A stretch of 64,000 nucleotides of DNA. Origin: Orobanche coerulescens (taxonomy: Eukaryota > Streptophyta > Magnoliopsida > Lamiales > Orobanchaceae). The stretch covers positions 179,930,501 to 179,994,500 of the forward strand of contig CM065809.1 of assembly GCA_033398695.1 (NCBI GenBank), read 5' to 3'. The notes under the pieces are model-generated. The model had not been told where the DNA came from. It ran no database searches and worked only from the letters and a program-made list of their open reading frames with translations. Numbering within the stretch: position 1 is the stretch's first letter; every line of letters begins with the position of its first letter. The translations under genes and the position numbers were made by a program. This document shows, piece after piece, positions 45,291-56,801 of the stretch.

Positions 45291-45302
45291 TGGTATCGGA
45301 GC
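45291..45302 (+). other. Element 3 primer-binding site, tRNA-iMet type
   Basis: TGGTATCGGAGC, four bases after the 5' LTR end. Confidence 0.85.
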
Positions 45303-46626
45303 TTAGGTTGCGGAAACCTAGGCTGTCGGGTCGAGTCAAGTCGTGATTTGTCGAGTAATGTGTTGTCTTGTCGTTCGAGTCGTCAGTGACAAATTGAGTT
45401 GCGCGTAGTCACAACGTGTCAGTTATGTTGTCGGACGAGATTAGTATCGTGGGCGACTGTCACCTCCGTGCGACATGTGGATGTAAGTCTCCTTCTTTAT
45501 GCGTAATACCTGTGTATCTCGATTTTATCTTAGTGAGTTAATTGCGGTGCATGATCTTGTTTACACAGTATTGTGTGATGTAGTTGTGTTTAATACTTGT
45601 GGTACATGGTATGAGTATAGCTGGGCGTATTGTTGTTTTACTTTTGAACCACCGTGTGGGTGGTATGGTGTGAAAGATGTAAACCTTGATGGGTTACGTG
45701 AAGATATCAACGGTAGAGTTTGTGAGAAACTCCGATGAATGATTTTCTTTGTGTGTTTAAACTTGATACCACGAGATGCATTTGATTGAATTGGCGACCA
45801 CTGGTTGCCATTTGAGTATGTGGTTTTAAATTCATTGTTTTGGGATGTTGTAATTTTGTCCGCTATAGGTAACTTTAAGAATATTTTACGAAGGACTTTC
45901 TGATTTGAGAATTTTTGTAGAAATCGATTTTGGAAAATATTTTGGTGGTTCGGTCAAACCACGATTTATATGGATTTTTAAAATTTGTAAATTTTGACAA
46001 ATGGACCATGTATTTTCAAATGACACCATCAGACGGTATTTGAAAAATGTGTTTTGAAGTACTTCGGACATTGTAAAATATTACCGTCGTTTTGTTTATG
46101 AACTAAAGGATTTTGGGAAAACTTTATTTTGCAGAACGATTTTGGTTTTCGAATTTTGAACTTCTTATGTCCATGTGTTGGGGCTAAGTGGTTGTGATAA
46201 GTTTGTAGTGTTGTTGTGCTCACGAGAATGTTTTAGTTTTTTCTAAATGTTGAGATACATGGTTTTGATTAAACGATCGAGGTATTAAAAATGTCTTCAA
46301 AAATTTCATTTCACCAAATTTTTCAAACTTGAAAATTTTAAAATTTTATCATTTGAATAATACCCCGGAAATATTTTATTTTTGCTGCGAGTGTTTGATC
46401 CCTACGATACGTGTGTGGTTTTGACTGTGTTTGGTTTGGTAAAATCCAAACACCTCATTGATGTATTTGTGTGAATTATTTTTGAATGAAGTTCTTAAAT
46501 TACGGTGTTGGTTCATGCCCTTGTGTGGTGACTTGGAGTTGATGCTTTATCGTCTTGCTATTATCGTCTATGTTGACGTTGTGACGTTTGTTTGGTTGCG
46601 TTATTACATTTGGTCGTGCATTCGGA
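45303..46626 (+). other. Element 3 leader, no gene
   Basis: Long non-coding leader between the primer site and the gag ATG. Short frames here carry no domain. It would include any packaging signal. Confidence 0.6.
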
Positions 46627-47710
46627 ATGCCGAGAGGTCGTGGCCGAGGACGTGGTCGTAGTCGTGGTCGTGATCGGGAGCATGAGAGGGCGACTCCCTC
46701 CTTTCCGGTACCGATCATTTCGGTCTGGATCGGGGACATTCGACTAGCGTTAATGTTGACGTTGGCGCCGCCACCATCCTTCGTCGGGTGGTTGATCGAT
46801 TAGTGCGGATGAATCAGCCGTACATCGGGATGAGAACCCGGATGGGGATAACGGGGCTAGTAAGTGGTTACGAGATGTGATGAAGATGCACCGCCCGTTT
46901 TGTGGGTTCATCGACTCGTTAGGTTGGGAAGGTGGCTCTTCCAGGTTAGATGAACATTTGATGCCGTAGCTTGTCCGGATGAGAAGAGGGTACCCATTGC
47001 TCGATTTGCTTGACAAAGAAGTCGCAGATCGGTGGCGGTCAGTAGTGCTGCAGATCGTACACCTACATGGGCTGAGTTTAAGACCGCCATGGAGGCAGTA
47101 TTGCCGTTGCCTGTTCGTGAACGCAGATTGTTGAGTTTTTCTCGGCCACGCCCCAGATGTGTCGATATCCCAGGCGATAGTCGATTATAATCGACAGTTG
47201 GCTTATGTTCGTGATCAAGTGAGAAGTGAAGCGGACAAGGTCCGATACTTCAATATGCGCATGAAACCCCATATCCGTGAGACTATGGCTCCGCTCATGT
47301 GTACCACCCTGAAGGAATATCAGGACCGAGCTTTAGCCATTGAGATGGCCGTTTCTGTGACGGAATCTGGTTCAGAGAGTAAGAGACAGAAGACCTCGAG
47401 AAATTTTTCAAGAGGCCAGAGGAGTGAGATCCGTGAGCCTGTTGCTTCGCAGTTTCCTTCTGGGAGCACTCCTCGTTCGGTTGACCAGTCTAAGAACCTT
47501 ACCCCAGAGGCGAGTAAGACGATCAGTGTGAAGACCTGCTTTAACTGCAGTCGTGTAGGCCATGCGAGACAAAATTGTCGTTCGCCACCGGTTAATTGTT
47601 TTAAGTGCGGCCAACTGGGGCACCAAGCGGTGCATTGTGAGACCGTTTCCAGGATGTTCGGGAATCGGGTTTTCGTTCCTACTCGGGGAGGGCCCGGTGG
47701 TGTCCAGTGA
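46627..47710 (+). pseudogene. Element 3 gag (decayed), two zinc knuckles
   Basis: The ATG at 46627 starts MPRGRGRGRSRGRDRE, the same Arg-Gly-rich opening as the other gags here. The frame then shifts repeatedly until about 47155. From there to the stop at 47710 one frame is open: ISQAIVDYNRQLAYVRDQVRS, MRMKPHIRETMAPLMCTTLKEYQDRAL, then CFNCSRVGHARQNC and CFKCGQLGHQAVHC. The capsid-like N-terminal half is damaged by indels, some of which could be homopolymer errors. Confidence 0.8.
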
Positions 47711-47812
47711 TGTAGTTGTGTATCGTACTTTGTGCTGTAATTCGTGTAGAGATTGATATTTGCTGCGTGAACTTTTTGGTTTTGTTTCTACTCTATCATG
47801 ATGTTTTATTTT

Positions 47813-48275
47813 AAGTTTCGGGACGAAACTTAATTTTAATCAGATAGAATGTAATATCCGGTATTCTCGTTTTCCGTTATCTGGAATTGTTTGTGTTTTG
47901 ACGTCAGACATTTTCTTGTTGATGAGAATCGGAATGATTTCTATCGTAATACTCTATTTGTTTCTGTCGCATAGCCGTTTTAGTCGGGTGCGACTTATTG
48001 TCGCGTACGTTTCTTTGATTAAATGTGTGCATATGATGTGGTATGTGATGCGTCGTTATTTGATCGTTATTGGTTGAATCATTGCCGGTGGCGTTGTTAT
48101 GGTCGTCGTGTGGCGTGTTGTCACGCTGTATATTCTTTCGCGTTGTTTGTAACGTTAAGCCAATGGATGAAAGTTACGCGTTTCTTGTGTATCTTGTTGA
48201 GTTTTCCTGTCAGGGTATTGCTTCTCCCTACTTGTTTTAAGTTTCGGGACGAAACTTCTTTTAAGGAGGGTAGAA
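47813..48275 (+). other. Duplicated hairpin/polypurine/LTR-start block in element 3
   Basis: AAGTTTCGGGACGAAACTT occurs at 47813-47831 and again at 48239-48257. After the first, TGTAATATCCGG (47850) looks like an LTR start; after the second comes the real 3' LTR (48276), preceded by AAGGAGGGTAGAA. The 426 bp between may be the start of a related LTR kept inside the element. Confidence 0.6.
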
Positions 48276-51200
48276 TGTAATATCCGCAATTTGATTTCCG
48301 GTAATTTTCATTTTTTCGGCGGAGGTCCGTTTCGACGACTTGCTTTCGACCGTTTCGTCATTCGAGAATATTTAATTCTACACTTTTTGTCATCCGAGTT
48401 CGCTTTGGTCGCTTTGTTGAGTTCCGTGCTTTTAGCGACTTTTCCGCGCTTGAGTTCGGTTCTTGCGAATCTCGTTCAAACCGCTGTTTGGGGTTTTTCG
48501 TAAGTTCATTTAACGTTGTTATACGTGTGGTGAGCTTCGGTTTGATTATTCGTCGTATGGTGATTTTCGGGCATTTGGGCCATTTTCGTAATTTCCCAAA
48601 GTTTGGGGTAATTACCTTCCGTTGTCGAATTTCGAGCCTTCGGGTGGTCGGAATCGTGTTCTACTAGCTCTTAGATTCGTCTTTGTGAGTACTTCGTAAC
48701 CGTATCTTCGGTTCGTATTCGTGTTCGGGTTTCGTGTCGTTTTGTTGAATTCAGGATTACTAAACGACTTTTCTAAGTATGAGTTCGACTTTGTTAGATA
48801 ACCATTAATTTTTGGTAACTCCAAAAATTCTGAATCTTGCAATATTATAGAGCATCGAGTTAGCTTTCCAATGGTTCGAGCGGTGAGTCAATCGAGTCCG
48901 GACGAGAGAGTTATGGTCGTTTTAGCTCACCCGCTCGTTATTGGCGATCATCGCGGCCGAACTCGGCCGTGTCGTCCGACACGGCCCGTGCCGTACTCGT
49001 CGGATAAGCCGGAAGTCTCGCCTCGACCCGACCGTGTCGTGGGCACGGCCGAGCCGAACTCTTCCGGATAAGCCAAGCGATCGCTTGAGGCCCGACCGTG
49101 TTCCAGGACACGGTCGAGTCATTGCCGAGCGCGGACGGGTCACTATCGGAAGGCGCGACCGTGTCTAGCAGGACACGGTCGAGTCCCTGCCGGCCAGGGT
49201 CGGCTATTTAAGGCCTGGACCGAGTCATATCCGGCATTTTCCACTTTTCTTCGTTCCTTCCGCGATTTTTCACCATAGATCGATGGTTTTGAGTAAAATC
49301 AACTTATATAAACATGTTTTGGAAGTTGGAATCATGGATTAACATCATCTTCCACCCGGATCGAAGGTAAGAACACCTAAACTTTTGGTTTTTGGATGTT
49401 CTTGGGGTTTCTTGGTGTTTTGGCCGATTTTCTTTGTTTTGATTCAGATTGCTGATGAAACTTAATTGTAAACTCGTAATCATTCAATAACCTTGAAGTT
49501 TTGTGGAACGGATTTGAGTATTTCTTTGAATAATCGATTGAATTGGACTACGCCTTCAAAGTGTCCGATAAAATGCTTCAATGGGTAGAACTTGGGAAGT
49601 TCCATACGTTTTCGTAGAATTGTGATTGAATTGATATTGTTGTGACTTAGGAGCGAATTCTTGTGAAGAACTCGAGTCGGAACCCTTCCGTTCGTTGCCT
49701 TCTTTGGGGTCCGAGCTTCCCGGTCGAACCGTGTTCTTCGGAGCGTTTGGTAGCGGTTATTAAGGCAAGTATCTTACTATACGACTTGTATCTTGCGACT
49801 AGTAATTACGTATGAGATGTATAATGACTTTGCTTGCCTTCGTAAATATGTTCCGTTTGAGTTGGTTGTGTTTTCCGTAATTTGAAGGCTTTGCGATAAT
49901 ATTGTTATATTAGTATACGTGTTAGGCGTTGTGCCATTTGTGCAGGATTGCGCCGTACATATGGGACGGTCGTACACTTGGTTGTGTAATGTAATGTGTA
50001 CCGAGCGTGTGTTATGTTGGATATGGGTCGTTGATTGACGATAGTCGTTGCGAGTGTTGAGATTGTGTTATGTGCAGGTGATGTACGATTTTGTGGTGAT
50101 CAATGTGATTGATCAATTGTGCTCATTGTTGTATGTAATGTGAATGTGAATGTGAATATGTGTGACCGCTAAGTTCACTCGTGTTGGTTCGACGGGACCT
50201 ACGAGGATTCGTGGCGGTGGACTACGGGATCGAACTTAGTGAGGTGCGAGGTCCAATCGTCGGGTCCGACGAGGCCTACGGTAACGCATGGCGGTGGACC
50301 ATGAGTTTCGGACACGGTGCGTCAACCGGTGAGCTCGGCGGGGCTTACGGTGACACGTGGCGGTGGACTACGGTGTCGATGTGTGTGTGATTGTTGTGAT
50401 TGATATAGTCCGTGCGGGTTGTTATGCCTACGGAGACACGTGATGATGGATCACGGTGTCGGAATTGGTTATGTTTGGTTAATAGTCCGTGCGGGTTGTT
50501 GAACCTACGGAGACACGTGACAGTGGATCACGGTGTCGGAGTTGATTATGTTTGTTTAATTGTGCGTGATGTAGTCCGTGCGGGTTGTTGAACCTACGGA
50601 GACACGTGACAGTGGATCACGGTGTCATGAGCATGATACTTTTCAAATCAAAGTTTTCAAAGGAAAAGTTTTAAGAAATAATGTTGGGCCGAGCCCCACG
50701 AGATTTATGGAAATGTTTCCGGTATTGTAAACTGTTGAATTATGAAACGAGTTTTGGGTTAAGGCCCTTAAGTTTTTCAAAGGTTTTGTGAATCAGGACA
50801 TGAGGTCTTAAGGTTTTGAAATTCTAAAAATTCCCGAGATGATAATCTTATTTTCGAATGCTTCATAGCTTATCTTCTCTTGTGAAAACCTCCCGGGAAT
50901 ATTTGATACTTGATTATTAATTGCTTGTTACATTTCGTATGATTTGATACTTGCACTAGTAAAACAGTGGAGTTTTACTAACCCCCGAGTAATCGGGGGG
51001 TGGATGTCTGTTTTGCGTCCAGGTACATGCAGATTTAGGGGAGCAGTCACAGGATTGGCACAAGAGGATGACGAGCTGCGATACTAATCAAGAGTTGAGA
51101 GTTGGTAGAGTTTAGTTGTATTGTTAGAGTTGATTCAGTCTTCCGCTGTATTGTATTTCGACCCCTGTGTGGGTAATGTTGTTAGTCAGTCCTGTTGATA

Positions 51201-51381
51201 GAGTTGTGTGACCTCATCGGTCTGTGTGTTTATGTGTAAGTGACCTTGACGGTCTGTATTATTATATTGTTTGACCCTGGACGGGCAAGCATTTGATTGT
51301 TTATGGACGTTTAGCCTGGTAGATCCTTGCGGAAAGGGTTTACGGCGTGTAATATTCCCATACGGTTTTGGGGGTGTTACA
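48276..51381 (+). repeat. Element 3 3' LTR (3,106 bp)
   Basis: Colinear with the 5' LTR and nearly identical by eye. It includes the hairpin array (48965 onward), TATTTAA at 49205-49211 and the tandem array (about 50160-50625). Many differences are single-base gains or losses in runs. Confidence 0.9.
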
Positions 51382-53108
51382 TAGACCCCCCGATGATTCC
51401 GTCAAACCAACCCGAGGTGGAAAAAACCCGTCCGATGATCCAGCGCACGCTAGCATAGATCCCCCGATGATCCCATCAGAACAACACGAGGTGGACATAC
51501 AATAAAGACATACATGTACAACAATATGTATAACATCAATACATAAAACAATTAAGGTACTTGCCTCGATTCGAAGACAAGAATACTACTTCCACGTAAA
51601 ATGAAACACTCGAAGGTCGCCCCTTCGATCAATCACGTAGCAAGCTCGAACCTTAACAAAAAAAATAATATAGAATTTATCTCACGTCGTATGAATGTCT
51701 AACAATCCAATTTACGGCCGAAAGATCATAAAAAGTAATCTGCCTGAACTGCTTAGCGTACGCTACGTATTCAACATAGCGTGCGTTAAGCTTGCTCGTT
51801 AGCGCATGTAAACAATCGAAGCCTAGCGTGCGCTAAATATGTATCGACCGTCATCTCTGATCAGCCGACTGACTCGCCGGATGACATAACTTATGCCCGA
51901 TAGCGCATGTTAATCTACATAGCTTAGCACACGCTAATCGTGCATGGCAGTACATTACTGGGCAGTAGACTGTTCTACGATACGTTAACTTATGCCCGAT
52001 AGCGCATGTTAATCTACAAAGCTTAGCGTGCGCTAATCGTGCATGGCAGTTCACTACTGGGCAGTAGACTGCTCTGTGATGAAATTATGAACTCCTCCGT
52101 GATTAACGTACGTTATCCGTCTACATGTCATGTTCATAAACTTATGAATGTTCTTACGGATTCAGACATCTTGAATTCAAGGAAATGAATCTCATCACAA
52201 CTCATATCCAACTCGATTATCATTCTCATGTAAAGTTCGTGATTTCAGTTTGATGCACTAGATTCCATTGTCGTTTATACATTCAGACTTCATCTTAAAG
52301 GTGAACTAACCATTGCAATTGCGATGCTCCAACAACAATATCATAAGCATAGACATTCCAACTTCTAAACATGATGTTTGTTGAATAATTAACTAATGAA
52401 ACTCAATATCTTGATAGCATGATCCATTTAACTCATCAGAACTCGAATCTCAGGCTGGAGATAGAATCAACATACCTTAATATGACGAAATCACTGAGCC
52501 AAAAAGGTAGAATCCAACTCCGGTTGGTTGTATTCCAATCCAAGGTGCTACTCCACTTCAATGATCAATCCCAAGTAATATCCAATCTTTAATGAATTAA
52601 GTAGAGGTGGTCTAAGTGTTTAAGGAAGATAATATGCTCTCTGGTCTCACAAGAACGAAGGATACTCGAAGGAAATGAGAATAAAATGGAGTGCTATCCT
52701 TAATATTAAGTTTCTACACAAGCTGGTTAGCGCACGCTATCATACATTCCTTAGCGCGCGCTAAATAAGAGTTGACTCCAAAACTGTCCAGTTCCGCCCG
52801 CGGGAATCTTATCCGGTCCCACGGCCGGCTGGCGCATGTGCTAGCCGTCCAGCTCAATAATTGACTGCATAGCACACGCAAATTCTTCATTCATAGCGTG
52901 CGCTAGTTGTAGCTCGATAGCGCACGTTAAGCTACATTCTTTAGCGTGCGCTATCACGAGTTTGCATGAGGAATTTTGCATGTTGTTATACTTATGTATA
53001 AGGATACAAATGTGAGAAACATCATACTCCAATTATCGAGATTACAATTCCGAATAATACAGGGTTCAAATACAGATGAAATACACAATAAGAAATCCGG
53101 ATATTACA

Positions 53109-53352
53109 CGGCATAGTCGGATGCATCACACATTATTTCAAAAGGAAGATTCCAGTTTGGAGATTTGATGATAGGTGCAGAGCTCAACATAGATTTTAGT
53201 GTCTTAAAAGCTTTTAGACAATGATCATAAAATATGAAATGTGTGTCTTTTGAAAGTAACTTACATAATGGCCTTGAGATTTTGCTAAAATATTTGATGA
53301 ATCGACTGTAAAAACCAGCATGGCCTAAGAATGACCGAATTTATTTAATCGT
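53109..53352 (-). pseudogene. Athila relic: RT end and RNase H start, cut at the junction
   Basis: After the stop following SSLPPP, the frame continues TIK-stop-IRSFLGHAGFYSRFIK... LCKLLSKD... and ends MCDASDYA at 53109. Two or more stops. The RNase H catalytic Asp of CDAS is present but the rest is gone. Confidence 0.75.
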
Positions 53353-54390
53353 TCATGGGGGTGGAAGACTGGATATTAAGTCAACTTTAGATTTGTCCAC
53401 CTCAATTCCTTTTTCAGAAATCACATGTCCTAAGACAATTCCTTTTTTAACCATAAAATGACATTTTTCCCAGTTTAGGACAAGACTCTTCTCCTTACAC
53501 CTAACCAACACTTGGGTTAAGTGGTGTAAACATTCATCAAAGCTAGACCCGAATACAGAAAAATCATCCATAAAAATTTCCAAAAACCGCTCAACCATGT
53601 CAGAGAAAATGCTCATCATACACCTCTGAAAAGTAGCAGGTGCATTGCACAACCTAAATGGCATTCTTCGATAAGCAAAAGTGCAGAAAGGATAGGTAAA
53701 AGTGGTTTTTTCTTGATCTTCAGGAGCAATGGGAATTTGGTTATAGCCGGAATATCCATCAAGAAAACAATAATAAGCATGACCGGCTAACCTTTCTAGC
53801 ATTTGATCACTAAAAGGAAGCGGAAAGTGATTTTTTCTTGTAACAGAGTTCAATTTTCTGTAATCAATACAGACTCTCCATCCAGTTTGAATTCTGGTTG
53901 GAACAAGTTCATTTTCTTCATTCGTGATTACAGTTATCCCAGATTTCTTTGGAACTATATGAACAGGATTGACCCAAGAGCTGTCAGAAATAGGGTAGAT
54001 GATCCCTACATCTAAGAGTTTAATTATTTCAGCTCTTACAACTTCTTTTAAATTAGGATTTAGTCTTCTTTGAAATTCTCGGGAAGTTTTCGCATTTTCT
54101 TCAAGGTGAATTCGATGCATGCATATAGAAGGATTAATATCTTTAATATCGGAGATGGTCCAGCCTATTGCTTCGTTATGTTCTTTCAGGACATTTATTA
54201 ATTTATCTTCTCGTTCTTCATCTAAATAAGATGTTATGATGACGGGCAGGGTTTCTGATGGTCCTAAAAATGCATATTTTAGAGATTCAGGTAATGGATT
54301 GAGCTCTATCTTTGAATCTTCAATAGGTACTTCTTTATTCATTTGACTCTCAAGTGGTTCAGTTTTAGCTTTCCATTTATCATTATCCAA
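53353..54390 (-). CDS. Athila relic: reverse transcriptase
   Basis: 345 codons, open. RT from about residue 110: HRIHLEENAKTSREFQRRLNP, WRVCIDYRKLNSVTRKNHFPLPF, FTYPFCTFAYRRMPFRLCNAPATFQRC, the catalytic IFMDDFSVFGSSFDECL (FMDD about residues 268-271), and VLNWEKCHFMVKKGIVLGHVIS. FMDDFSVFG is typical of the Athila/Tat group. MPFRLCNAP has Arg where MPFGLCNAP is usual. It synthesises element cDNA when intact. Confidence 0.85.
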   Translation of the reverse strand: MDNDKWKAKTEPLESQMNKEVPIEDSKIELNPLPESLKYAFLGPSETLPVIITSYLDEEREDKLINVLKEHNEAIGWTISDIKDINPSICMHRIHLEENAKTSREFQRRLNPNLKEVVRAEIIKLLDVGIIYPISDSSWVNPVHIVPKKSGITVITNEENELVPTRIQTGWRVCIDYRKLNSVTRKNHFPLPFSDQMLERLAGHAYYCFLDGYSGYNQIPIAPEDQEKTTFTYPFCTFAYRRMPFRLCNAPATFQRCMMSIFSDMVERFLEIFMDDFSVFGSSFDECLHHLTQVLVRCKEKSLVLNWEKCHFMVKKGIVLGHVISEKGIEVDKSKVDLISSLPPP

Positions 54391-54416
54391 TAATGGTGTA
54401 GACTCTAGTAAAGAAT

Positions 54417-54716
54417 TTACTTCATTAATTTAACTGTCAATGTCAAAATCTGAGCCAAAATGAGCAAGACAGCTTCAAAAAGATCATCATCGTCTATTTT
54501 TGAAAAGAAATAAGGACTCATACTCTCTATCATATTTACCTCACAGACATCATCATAATCATCATGTTGTTGACAAATATTAAACATATTTAATTCAACA
54601 GTCATATTTTCAAAAGAAAATTTTATGATGCCATTTCTACAGTTAATTAATGCATTTGAAGTAGCTAAAAATGGCCTTCCTAAAATGACAGGGATTTTGA
54701 TCTTTGGTATTCTCAA
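54417..54716 (-). pseudogene. Athila relic: protease C-terminal part
   Basis: Shifted continuation of the protease: KIPVILGRPFLATSNALIN, the ILGRPFL motif found after the active site in Athila proteases, then an acidic tail (YDDVCEVNMIESM). A frameshift separates it from the active-site half at about 54700. Confidence 0.75.
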
Positions 54717-56187
54717 CAGGTTCAGTGTCTATGACTATAAAATCAACAGAAAAGTAGAATTTATCTACTTGAATCAGAACATCCTCTATGATTCCTCGAG
54801 GTACTTTTATAGATCTATCAGCTAGTTGAAGTATCACAGATGTTGATTTTAGCTCCCCTAATCCAAGTTGTGTATAAACAGAATATGGTAATAAATTCAC
54901 ATTGGCTCCTAAATCAATCAAGGCTCGTTTAATAATGTGATCTCCAATGACACAAGATACTGTAGGACTACCAGGATCTTTATACTTAACAGGAGTTTTA
55001 TTTTGGATTATTGAGCTAACATGTTCAGCTAAAAATACCTTTCTTGGAACATTTGTTCTTCTTTTTATAGTGCAAAGATCTTTCAAGAACTTAGAATAAG
55101 CAGGCACTTGTTTAATAGCATCAAGGAATGGAATATTTATTCGAACTTGTTTAAATATTTCCAATATATCTTTGTATTGCGCACTTTTATCTTTTGGAAT
55201 AAGTCTTTCAGGAAATGGAGCTTTTGGAACGTAAGGCTTTTGTTTTTCTTTAGAATCTTTTGATTTTGAAACTTGTGGTTCATTTGATTTTTCTTCCGGA
55301 TCATAGTCAGGCTTTTGTATTTTTTTTCCGCTTCTAAGGGTAGTTATGGACTGAACTTCTACGTTAGAAGATTTTACTTCATATTGTCCTTTAGGATTAG
55401 GGATGGACTGACTCGTAAATTTTCCCTTTTCTCTTTCAGCTAAAGTTGTTGCAAGTTGACCAATTTGTATTTCAAGCTTAGAAATAGCATGTGAGTTTGA
55501 TTGTACAGCTTGTTGAGTTGATTGGAACATTTGTTGAGTAGATTGCATGAATTGTTGCAACGTATCTTCCAAAGATGGTTTCTTTGGCACCGTAGAAGGA
55601 TACTGATAAGTATTTGGAGGATATTGATTAGGACGGACATTTTGTTGATTTGACATGTTCATTTGATGTCCTCCTTGATTCATTGGAGGCATGTTTTGCT
55701 TCCAGGAAAAATTTGGATGATTCCTCCAATTTGGATTATAAGTTGGAGCAAATGGACTGTCCGAAGATTTACCATATGAATGTAACACATTGACTTCTTC
55801 ATTAAAAATTTCTTGATTTTGTGGACCAGAGGGACAAGATTGAGATGAATGAAATGATTCCGCACATGAAATGCAAAATTCATTTTTTGAGTTTGACGAG
55901 GGGATGGATTGCTTCAAGACTAACACATGCACTTTTCGTACTAAATCATCTATAGTAGATTTTATTTCAACTTCTTGTTTAACCTCGTAAATTCCACCTT
56001 TTTTTGGGGTCGTATGTATCGATTTGGCTCTAGAGTCGAGTGAATTCCATTGTTGTGAATTAATTGACATATTTTCTAGTGCATTCCAAGCTTCGTCTCC
56101 AATAAGGTGAAGAAATTTTCCACCATGCATTGATTGGATTAATTGGCGATTGTTTGGAGTTAAACCGTCATAATTATATTTTACCAA
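54643..56187 (-). CDS. Athila relic: gag C-terminal half and protease active-site half
   Basis: 514 codons. Gag: LTPNNRQLIQSMHGGKFLHLIGDEAWNALENMS, then a Cys/His-containing stretch (CISCAESFHSSQSC) and a Gln/Asn/Pro-rich linker with TQQMFQSTQQAVQSN coiled-coil character. Protease: RALIDLGANVNLLPYSVYTQLGLG, with the Asp-Leu-Gly-Ala active site used by Athila elements. It ends by frameshift within the protease. The upstream gag portion is at 56226-56801 in another frame. Confidence 0.8.
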   Translation of the reverse strand: MVKYNYDGLTPNNRQLIQSMHGGKFLHLIGDEAWNALENMSINSQQWNSLDSRAKSIHTTPKKGGIYEVKQEVEIKSTIDDLVRKVHVLVLKQSIPSSNSKNEFCISCAESFHSSQSCPSGPQNQEIFNEEVNVLHSYGKSSDSPFAPTYNPNWRNHPNFSWKQNMPPMNQGGHQMNMSNQQNVRPNQYPPNTYQYPSTVPKKPSLEDTLQQFMQSTQQMFQSTQQAVQSNSHAISKLEIQIGQLATTLAEREKGKFTSQSIPNPKGQYEVKSSNVEVQSITTLRSGKKIQKPDYDPEEKSNEPQVSKSKDSKEKQKPYVPKAPFPERLIPKDKSAQYKDILEIFKQVRINIPFLDAIKQVPAYSKFLKDLCTIKRRTNVPRKVFLAEHVSSIIQNKTPVKYKDPGSPTVSCVIGDHIIKRALIDLGANVNLLPYSVYTQLGLGELKSTSVILQLADRSIKVPRGIIEDVLIQVDKFYFSVDFIVIDTEPVENTKDQNPCHFRKAIFSYFKCIN

Positions 56188-56225
56188 ACGCCATATTTCA
56201 AAACCATGAAGGGGACACTTAAGAA

Positions 56226-56801
56226 TTAAATCATTAAATCTTTCCCAACACTCATAAAATTCTTCATTTTTTTTTGGAAAAATTGTGATATTTCTCTTCT
56301 AAGACTATCAGTTTTGGACAATGGAAAAAATTTTGCGAGAAATTTATTCACTAGTTGGTCCCAATTAGTAATTGTTGTTGCTTGAAGAGAATTTAGCCAG
56401 AATTTTGCTTTATCTTTGAGAGAAAATGGAAATAGTCTATGTTTGACAGATTCATCAGAGAAATTTTGCAATCGGAAAGTAGAACAAATGTCGAGAAATT
56501 CCTTGACATGCATATAGGGATCTTCTCTTTCCAAACCGTGAAAAGATGGACGAAGTTGAATTATTGATGGTTTAAGTTCGAAATGAGTTGCATTAGTTGT
56601 AGGCAACACTATGCAACAAGGAGAATTAACACTCATTGGAGAAAAATATTCTATTAAAGTTTTCTCTTTTGCAGCTTGATTATTCCGATTTTCGATTTCG
56701 TCCATTTTTTGTATCGGTTTCGTTTGTTGAACTTCAATTTTACTCAAGGACAATCTTCTTCTCGTTAATCGACCTTTGTTATTTCGTTGCCAAAATTGCA
56801 T
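56226..56801 (-). CDS. Athila relic: gag N-terminal half
   Basis: 191 codons from ATG 56801. A basic start (NNKGRLTRRRLSLSK) is followed by the retrotransposon gag domain: PSIIQLRPSFHGLEREDPYMHVKEFLDICSTFRLQNFSDESVKHRLFPFSLKDKAKFWLNSL, with the conserved WLNSL. A frameshift in the AAAAAA run near 56268 sends it to a stop (MKNFMSVGKDLMI); the continuing frame is the ORF at 56187. Capsid function. Confidence 0.8.
   Translation of the reverse strand: MQFWQRNNKGRLTRRRLSLSKIEVQQTKPIQKMDEIENRNNQAAKEKTLIEYFSPMSVNSPCCIVLPTTNATHFELKPSIIQLRPSFHGLEREDPYMHVKEFLDICSTFRLQNFSDESVKHRLFPFSLKDKAKFWLNSLQATTITNWDQLVNKFLAKFFPLSKTDSLRREISQFFQKKMKNFMSVGKDLMI

Larger units (their letters stand above)
42189..51386 (+). 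mobile_element. Element 3: gag-only LTR retrotransposon with 5-bp duplication TAGAC
   Basis: A complete element, 42194-51381 (9,188 bp), flanked by TAGAC at 42189-42193 and 51382-51386. Both LTRs are about 3.1 kb. The 2,989-bp interior holds an iMet primer site, a decayed gag with two zinc knuckles, and a polypurine tract, but no protease, RT, RNase H or integrase. This is the layout of plant TR-GAG-type non-autonomous elements. It depends on another element for copying. Confidence 0.9.
41632..53108 (-). mobile_element. Element 2 LTR, split by element 3
   Basis: On the minus strand the LTR starts TGTAATATCCGG at 53108, runs to 51382, is interrupted by element 3, and continues from 42193 to its TGTTACA end at 41632. 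Together the pieces give about 2.28 kb, matching the element 1 3' LTR in order (palindrome clusters, GAGGGCGCTGGATCA-like repeats, end). The right edge cuts the Athila relic inside its RNase H codons. The element's other LTR and pol are not in the window. Confidence 0.85.

Noticed and set aside
50181..50390. 69-codon frame in the element 3 3' LTR tandem array
   Set aside because: Derived from the GACACGTGGCGGTGGACTACGG-type repeat units; interrupted in the 5' LTR.
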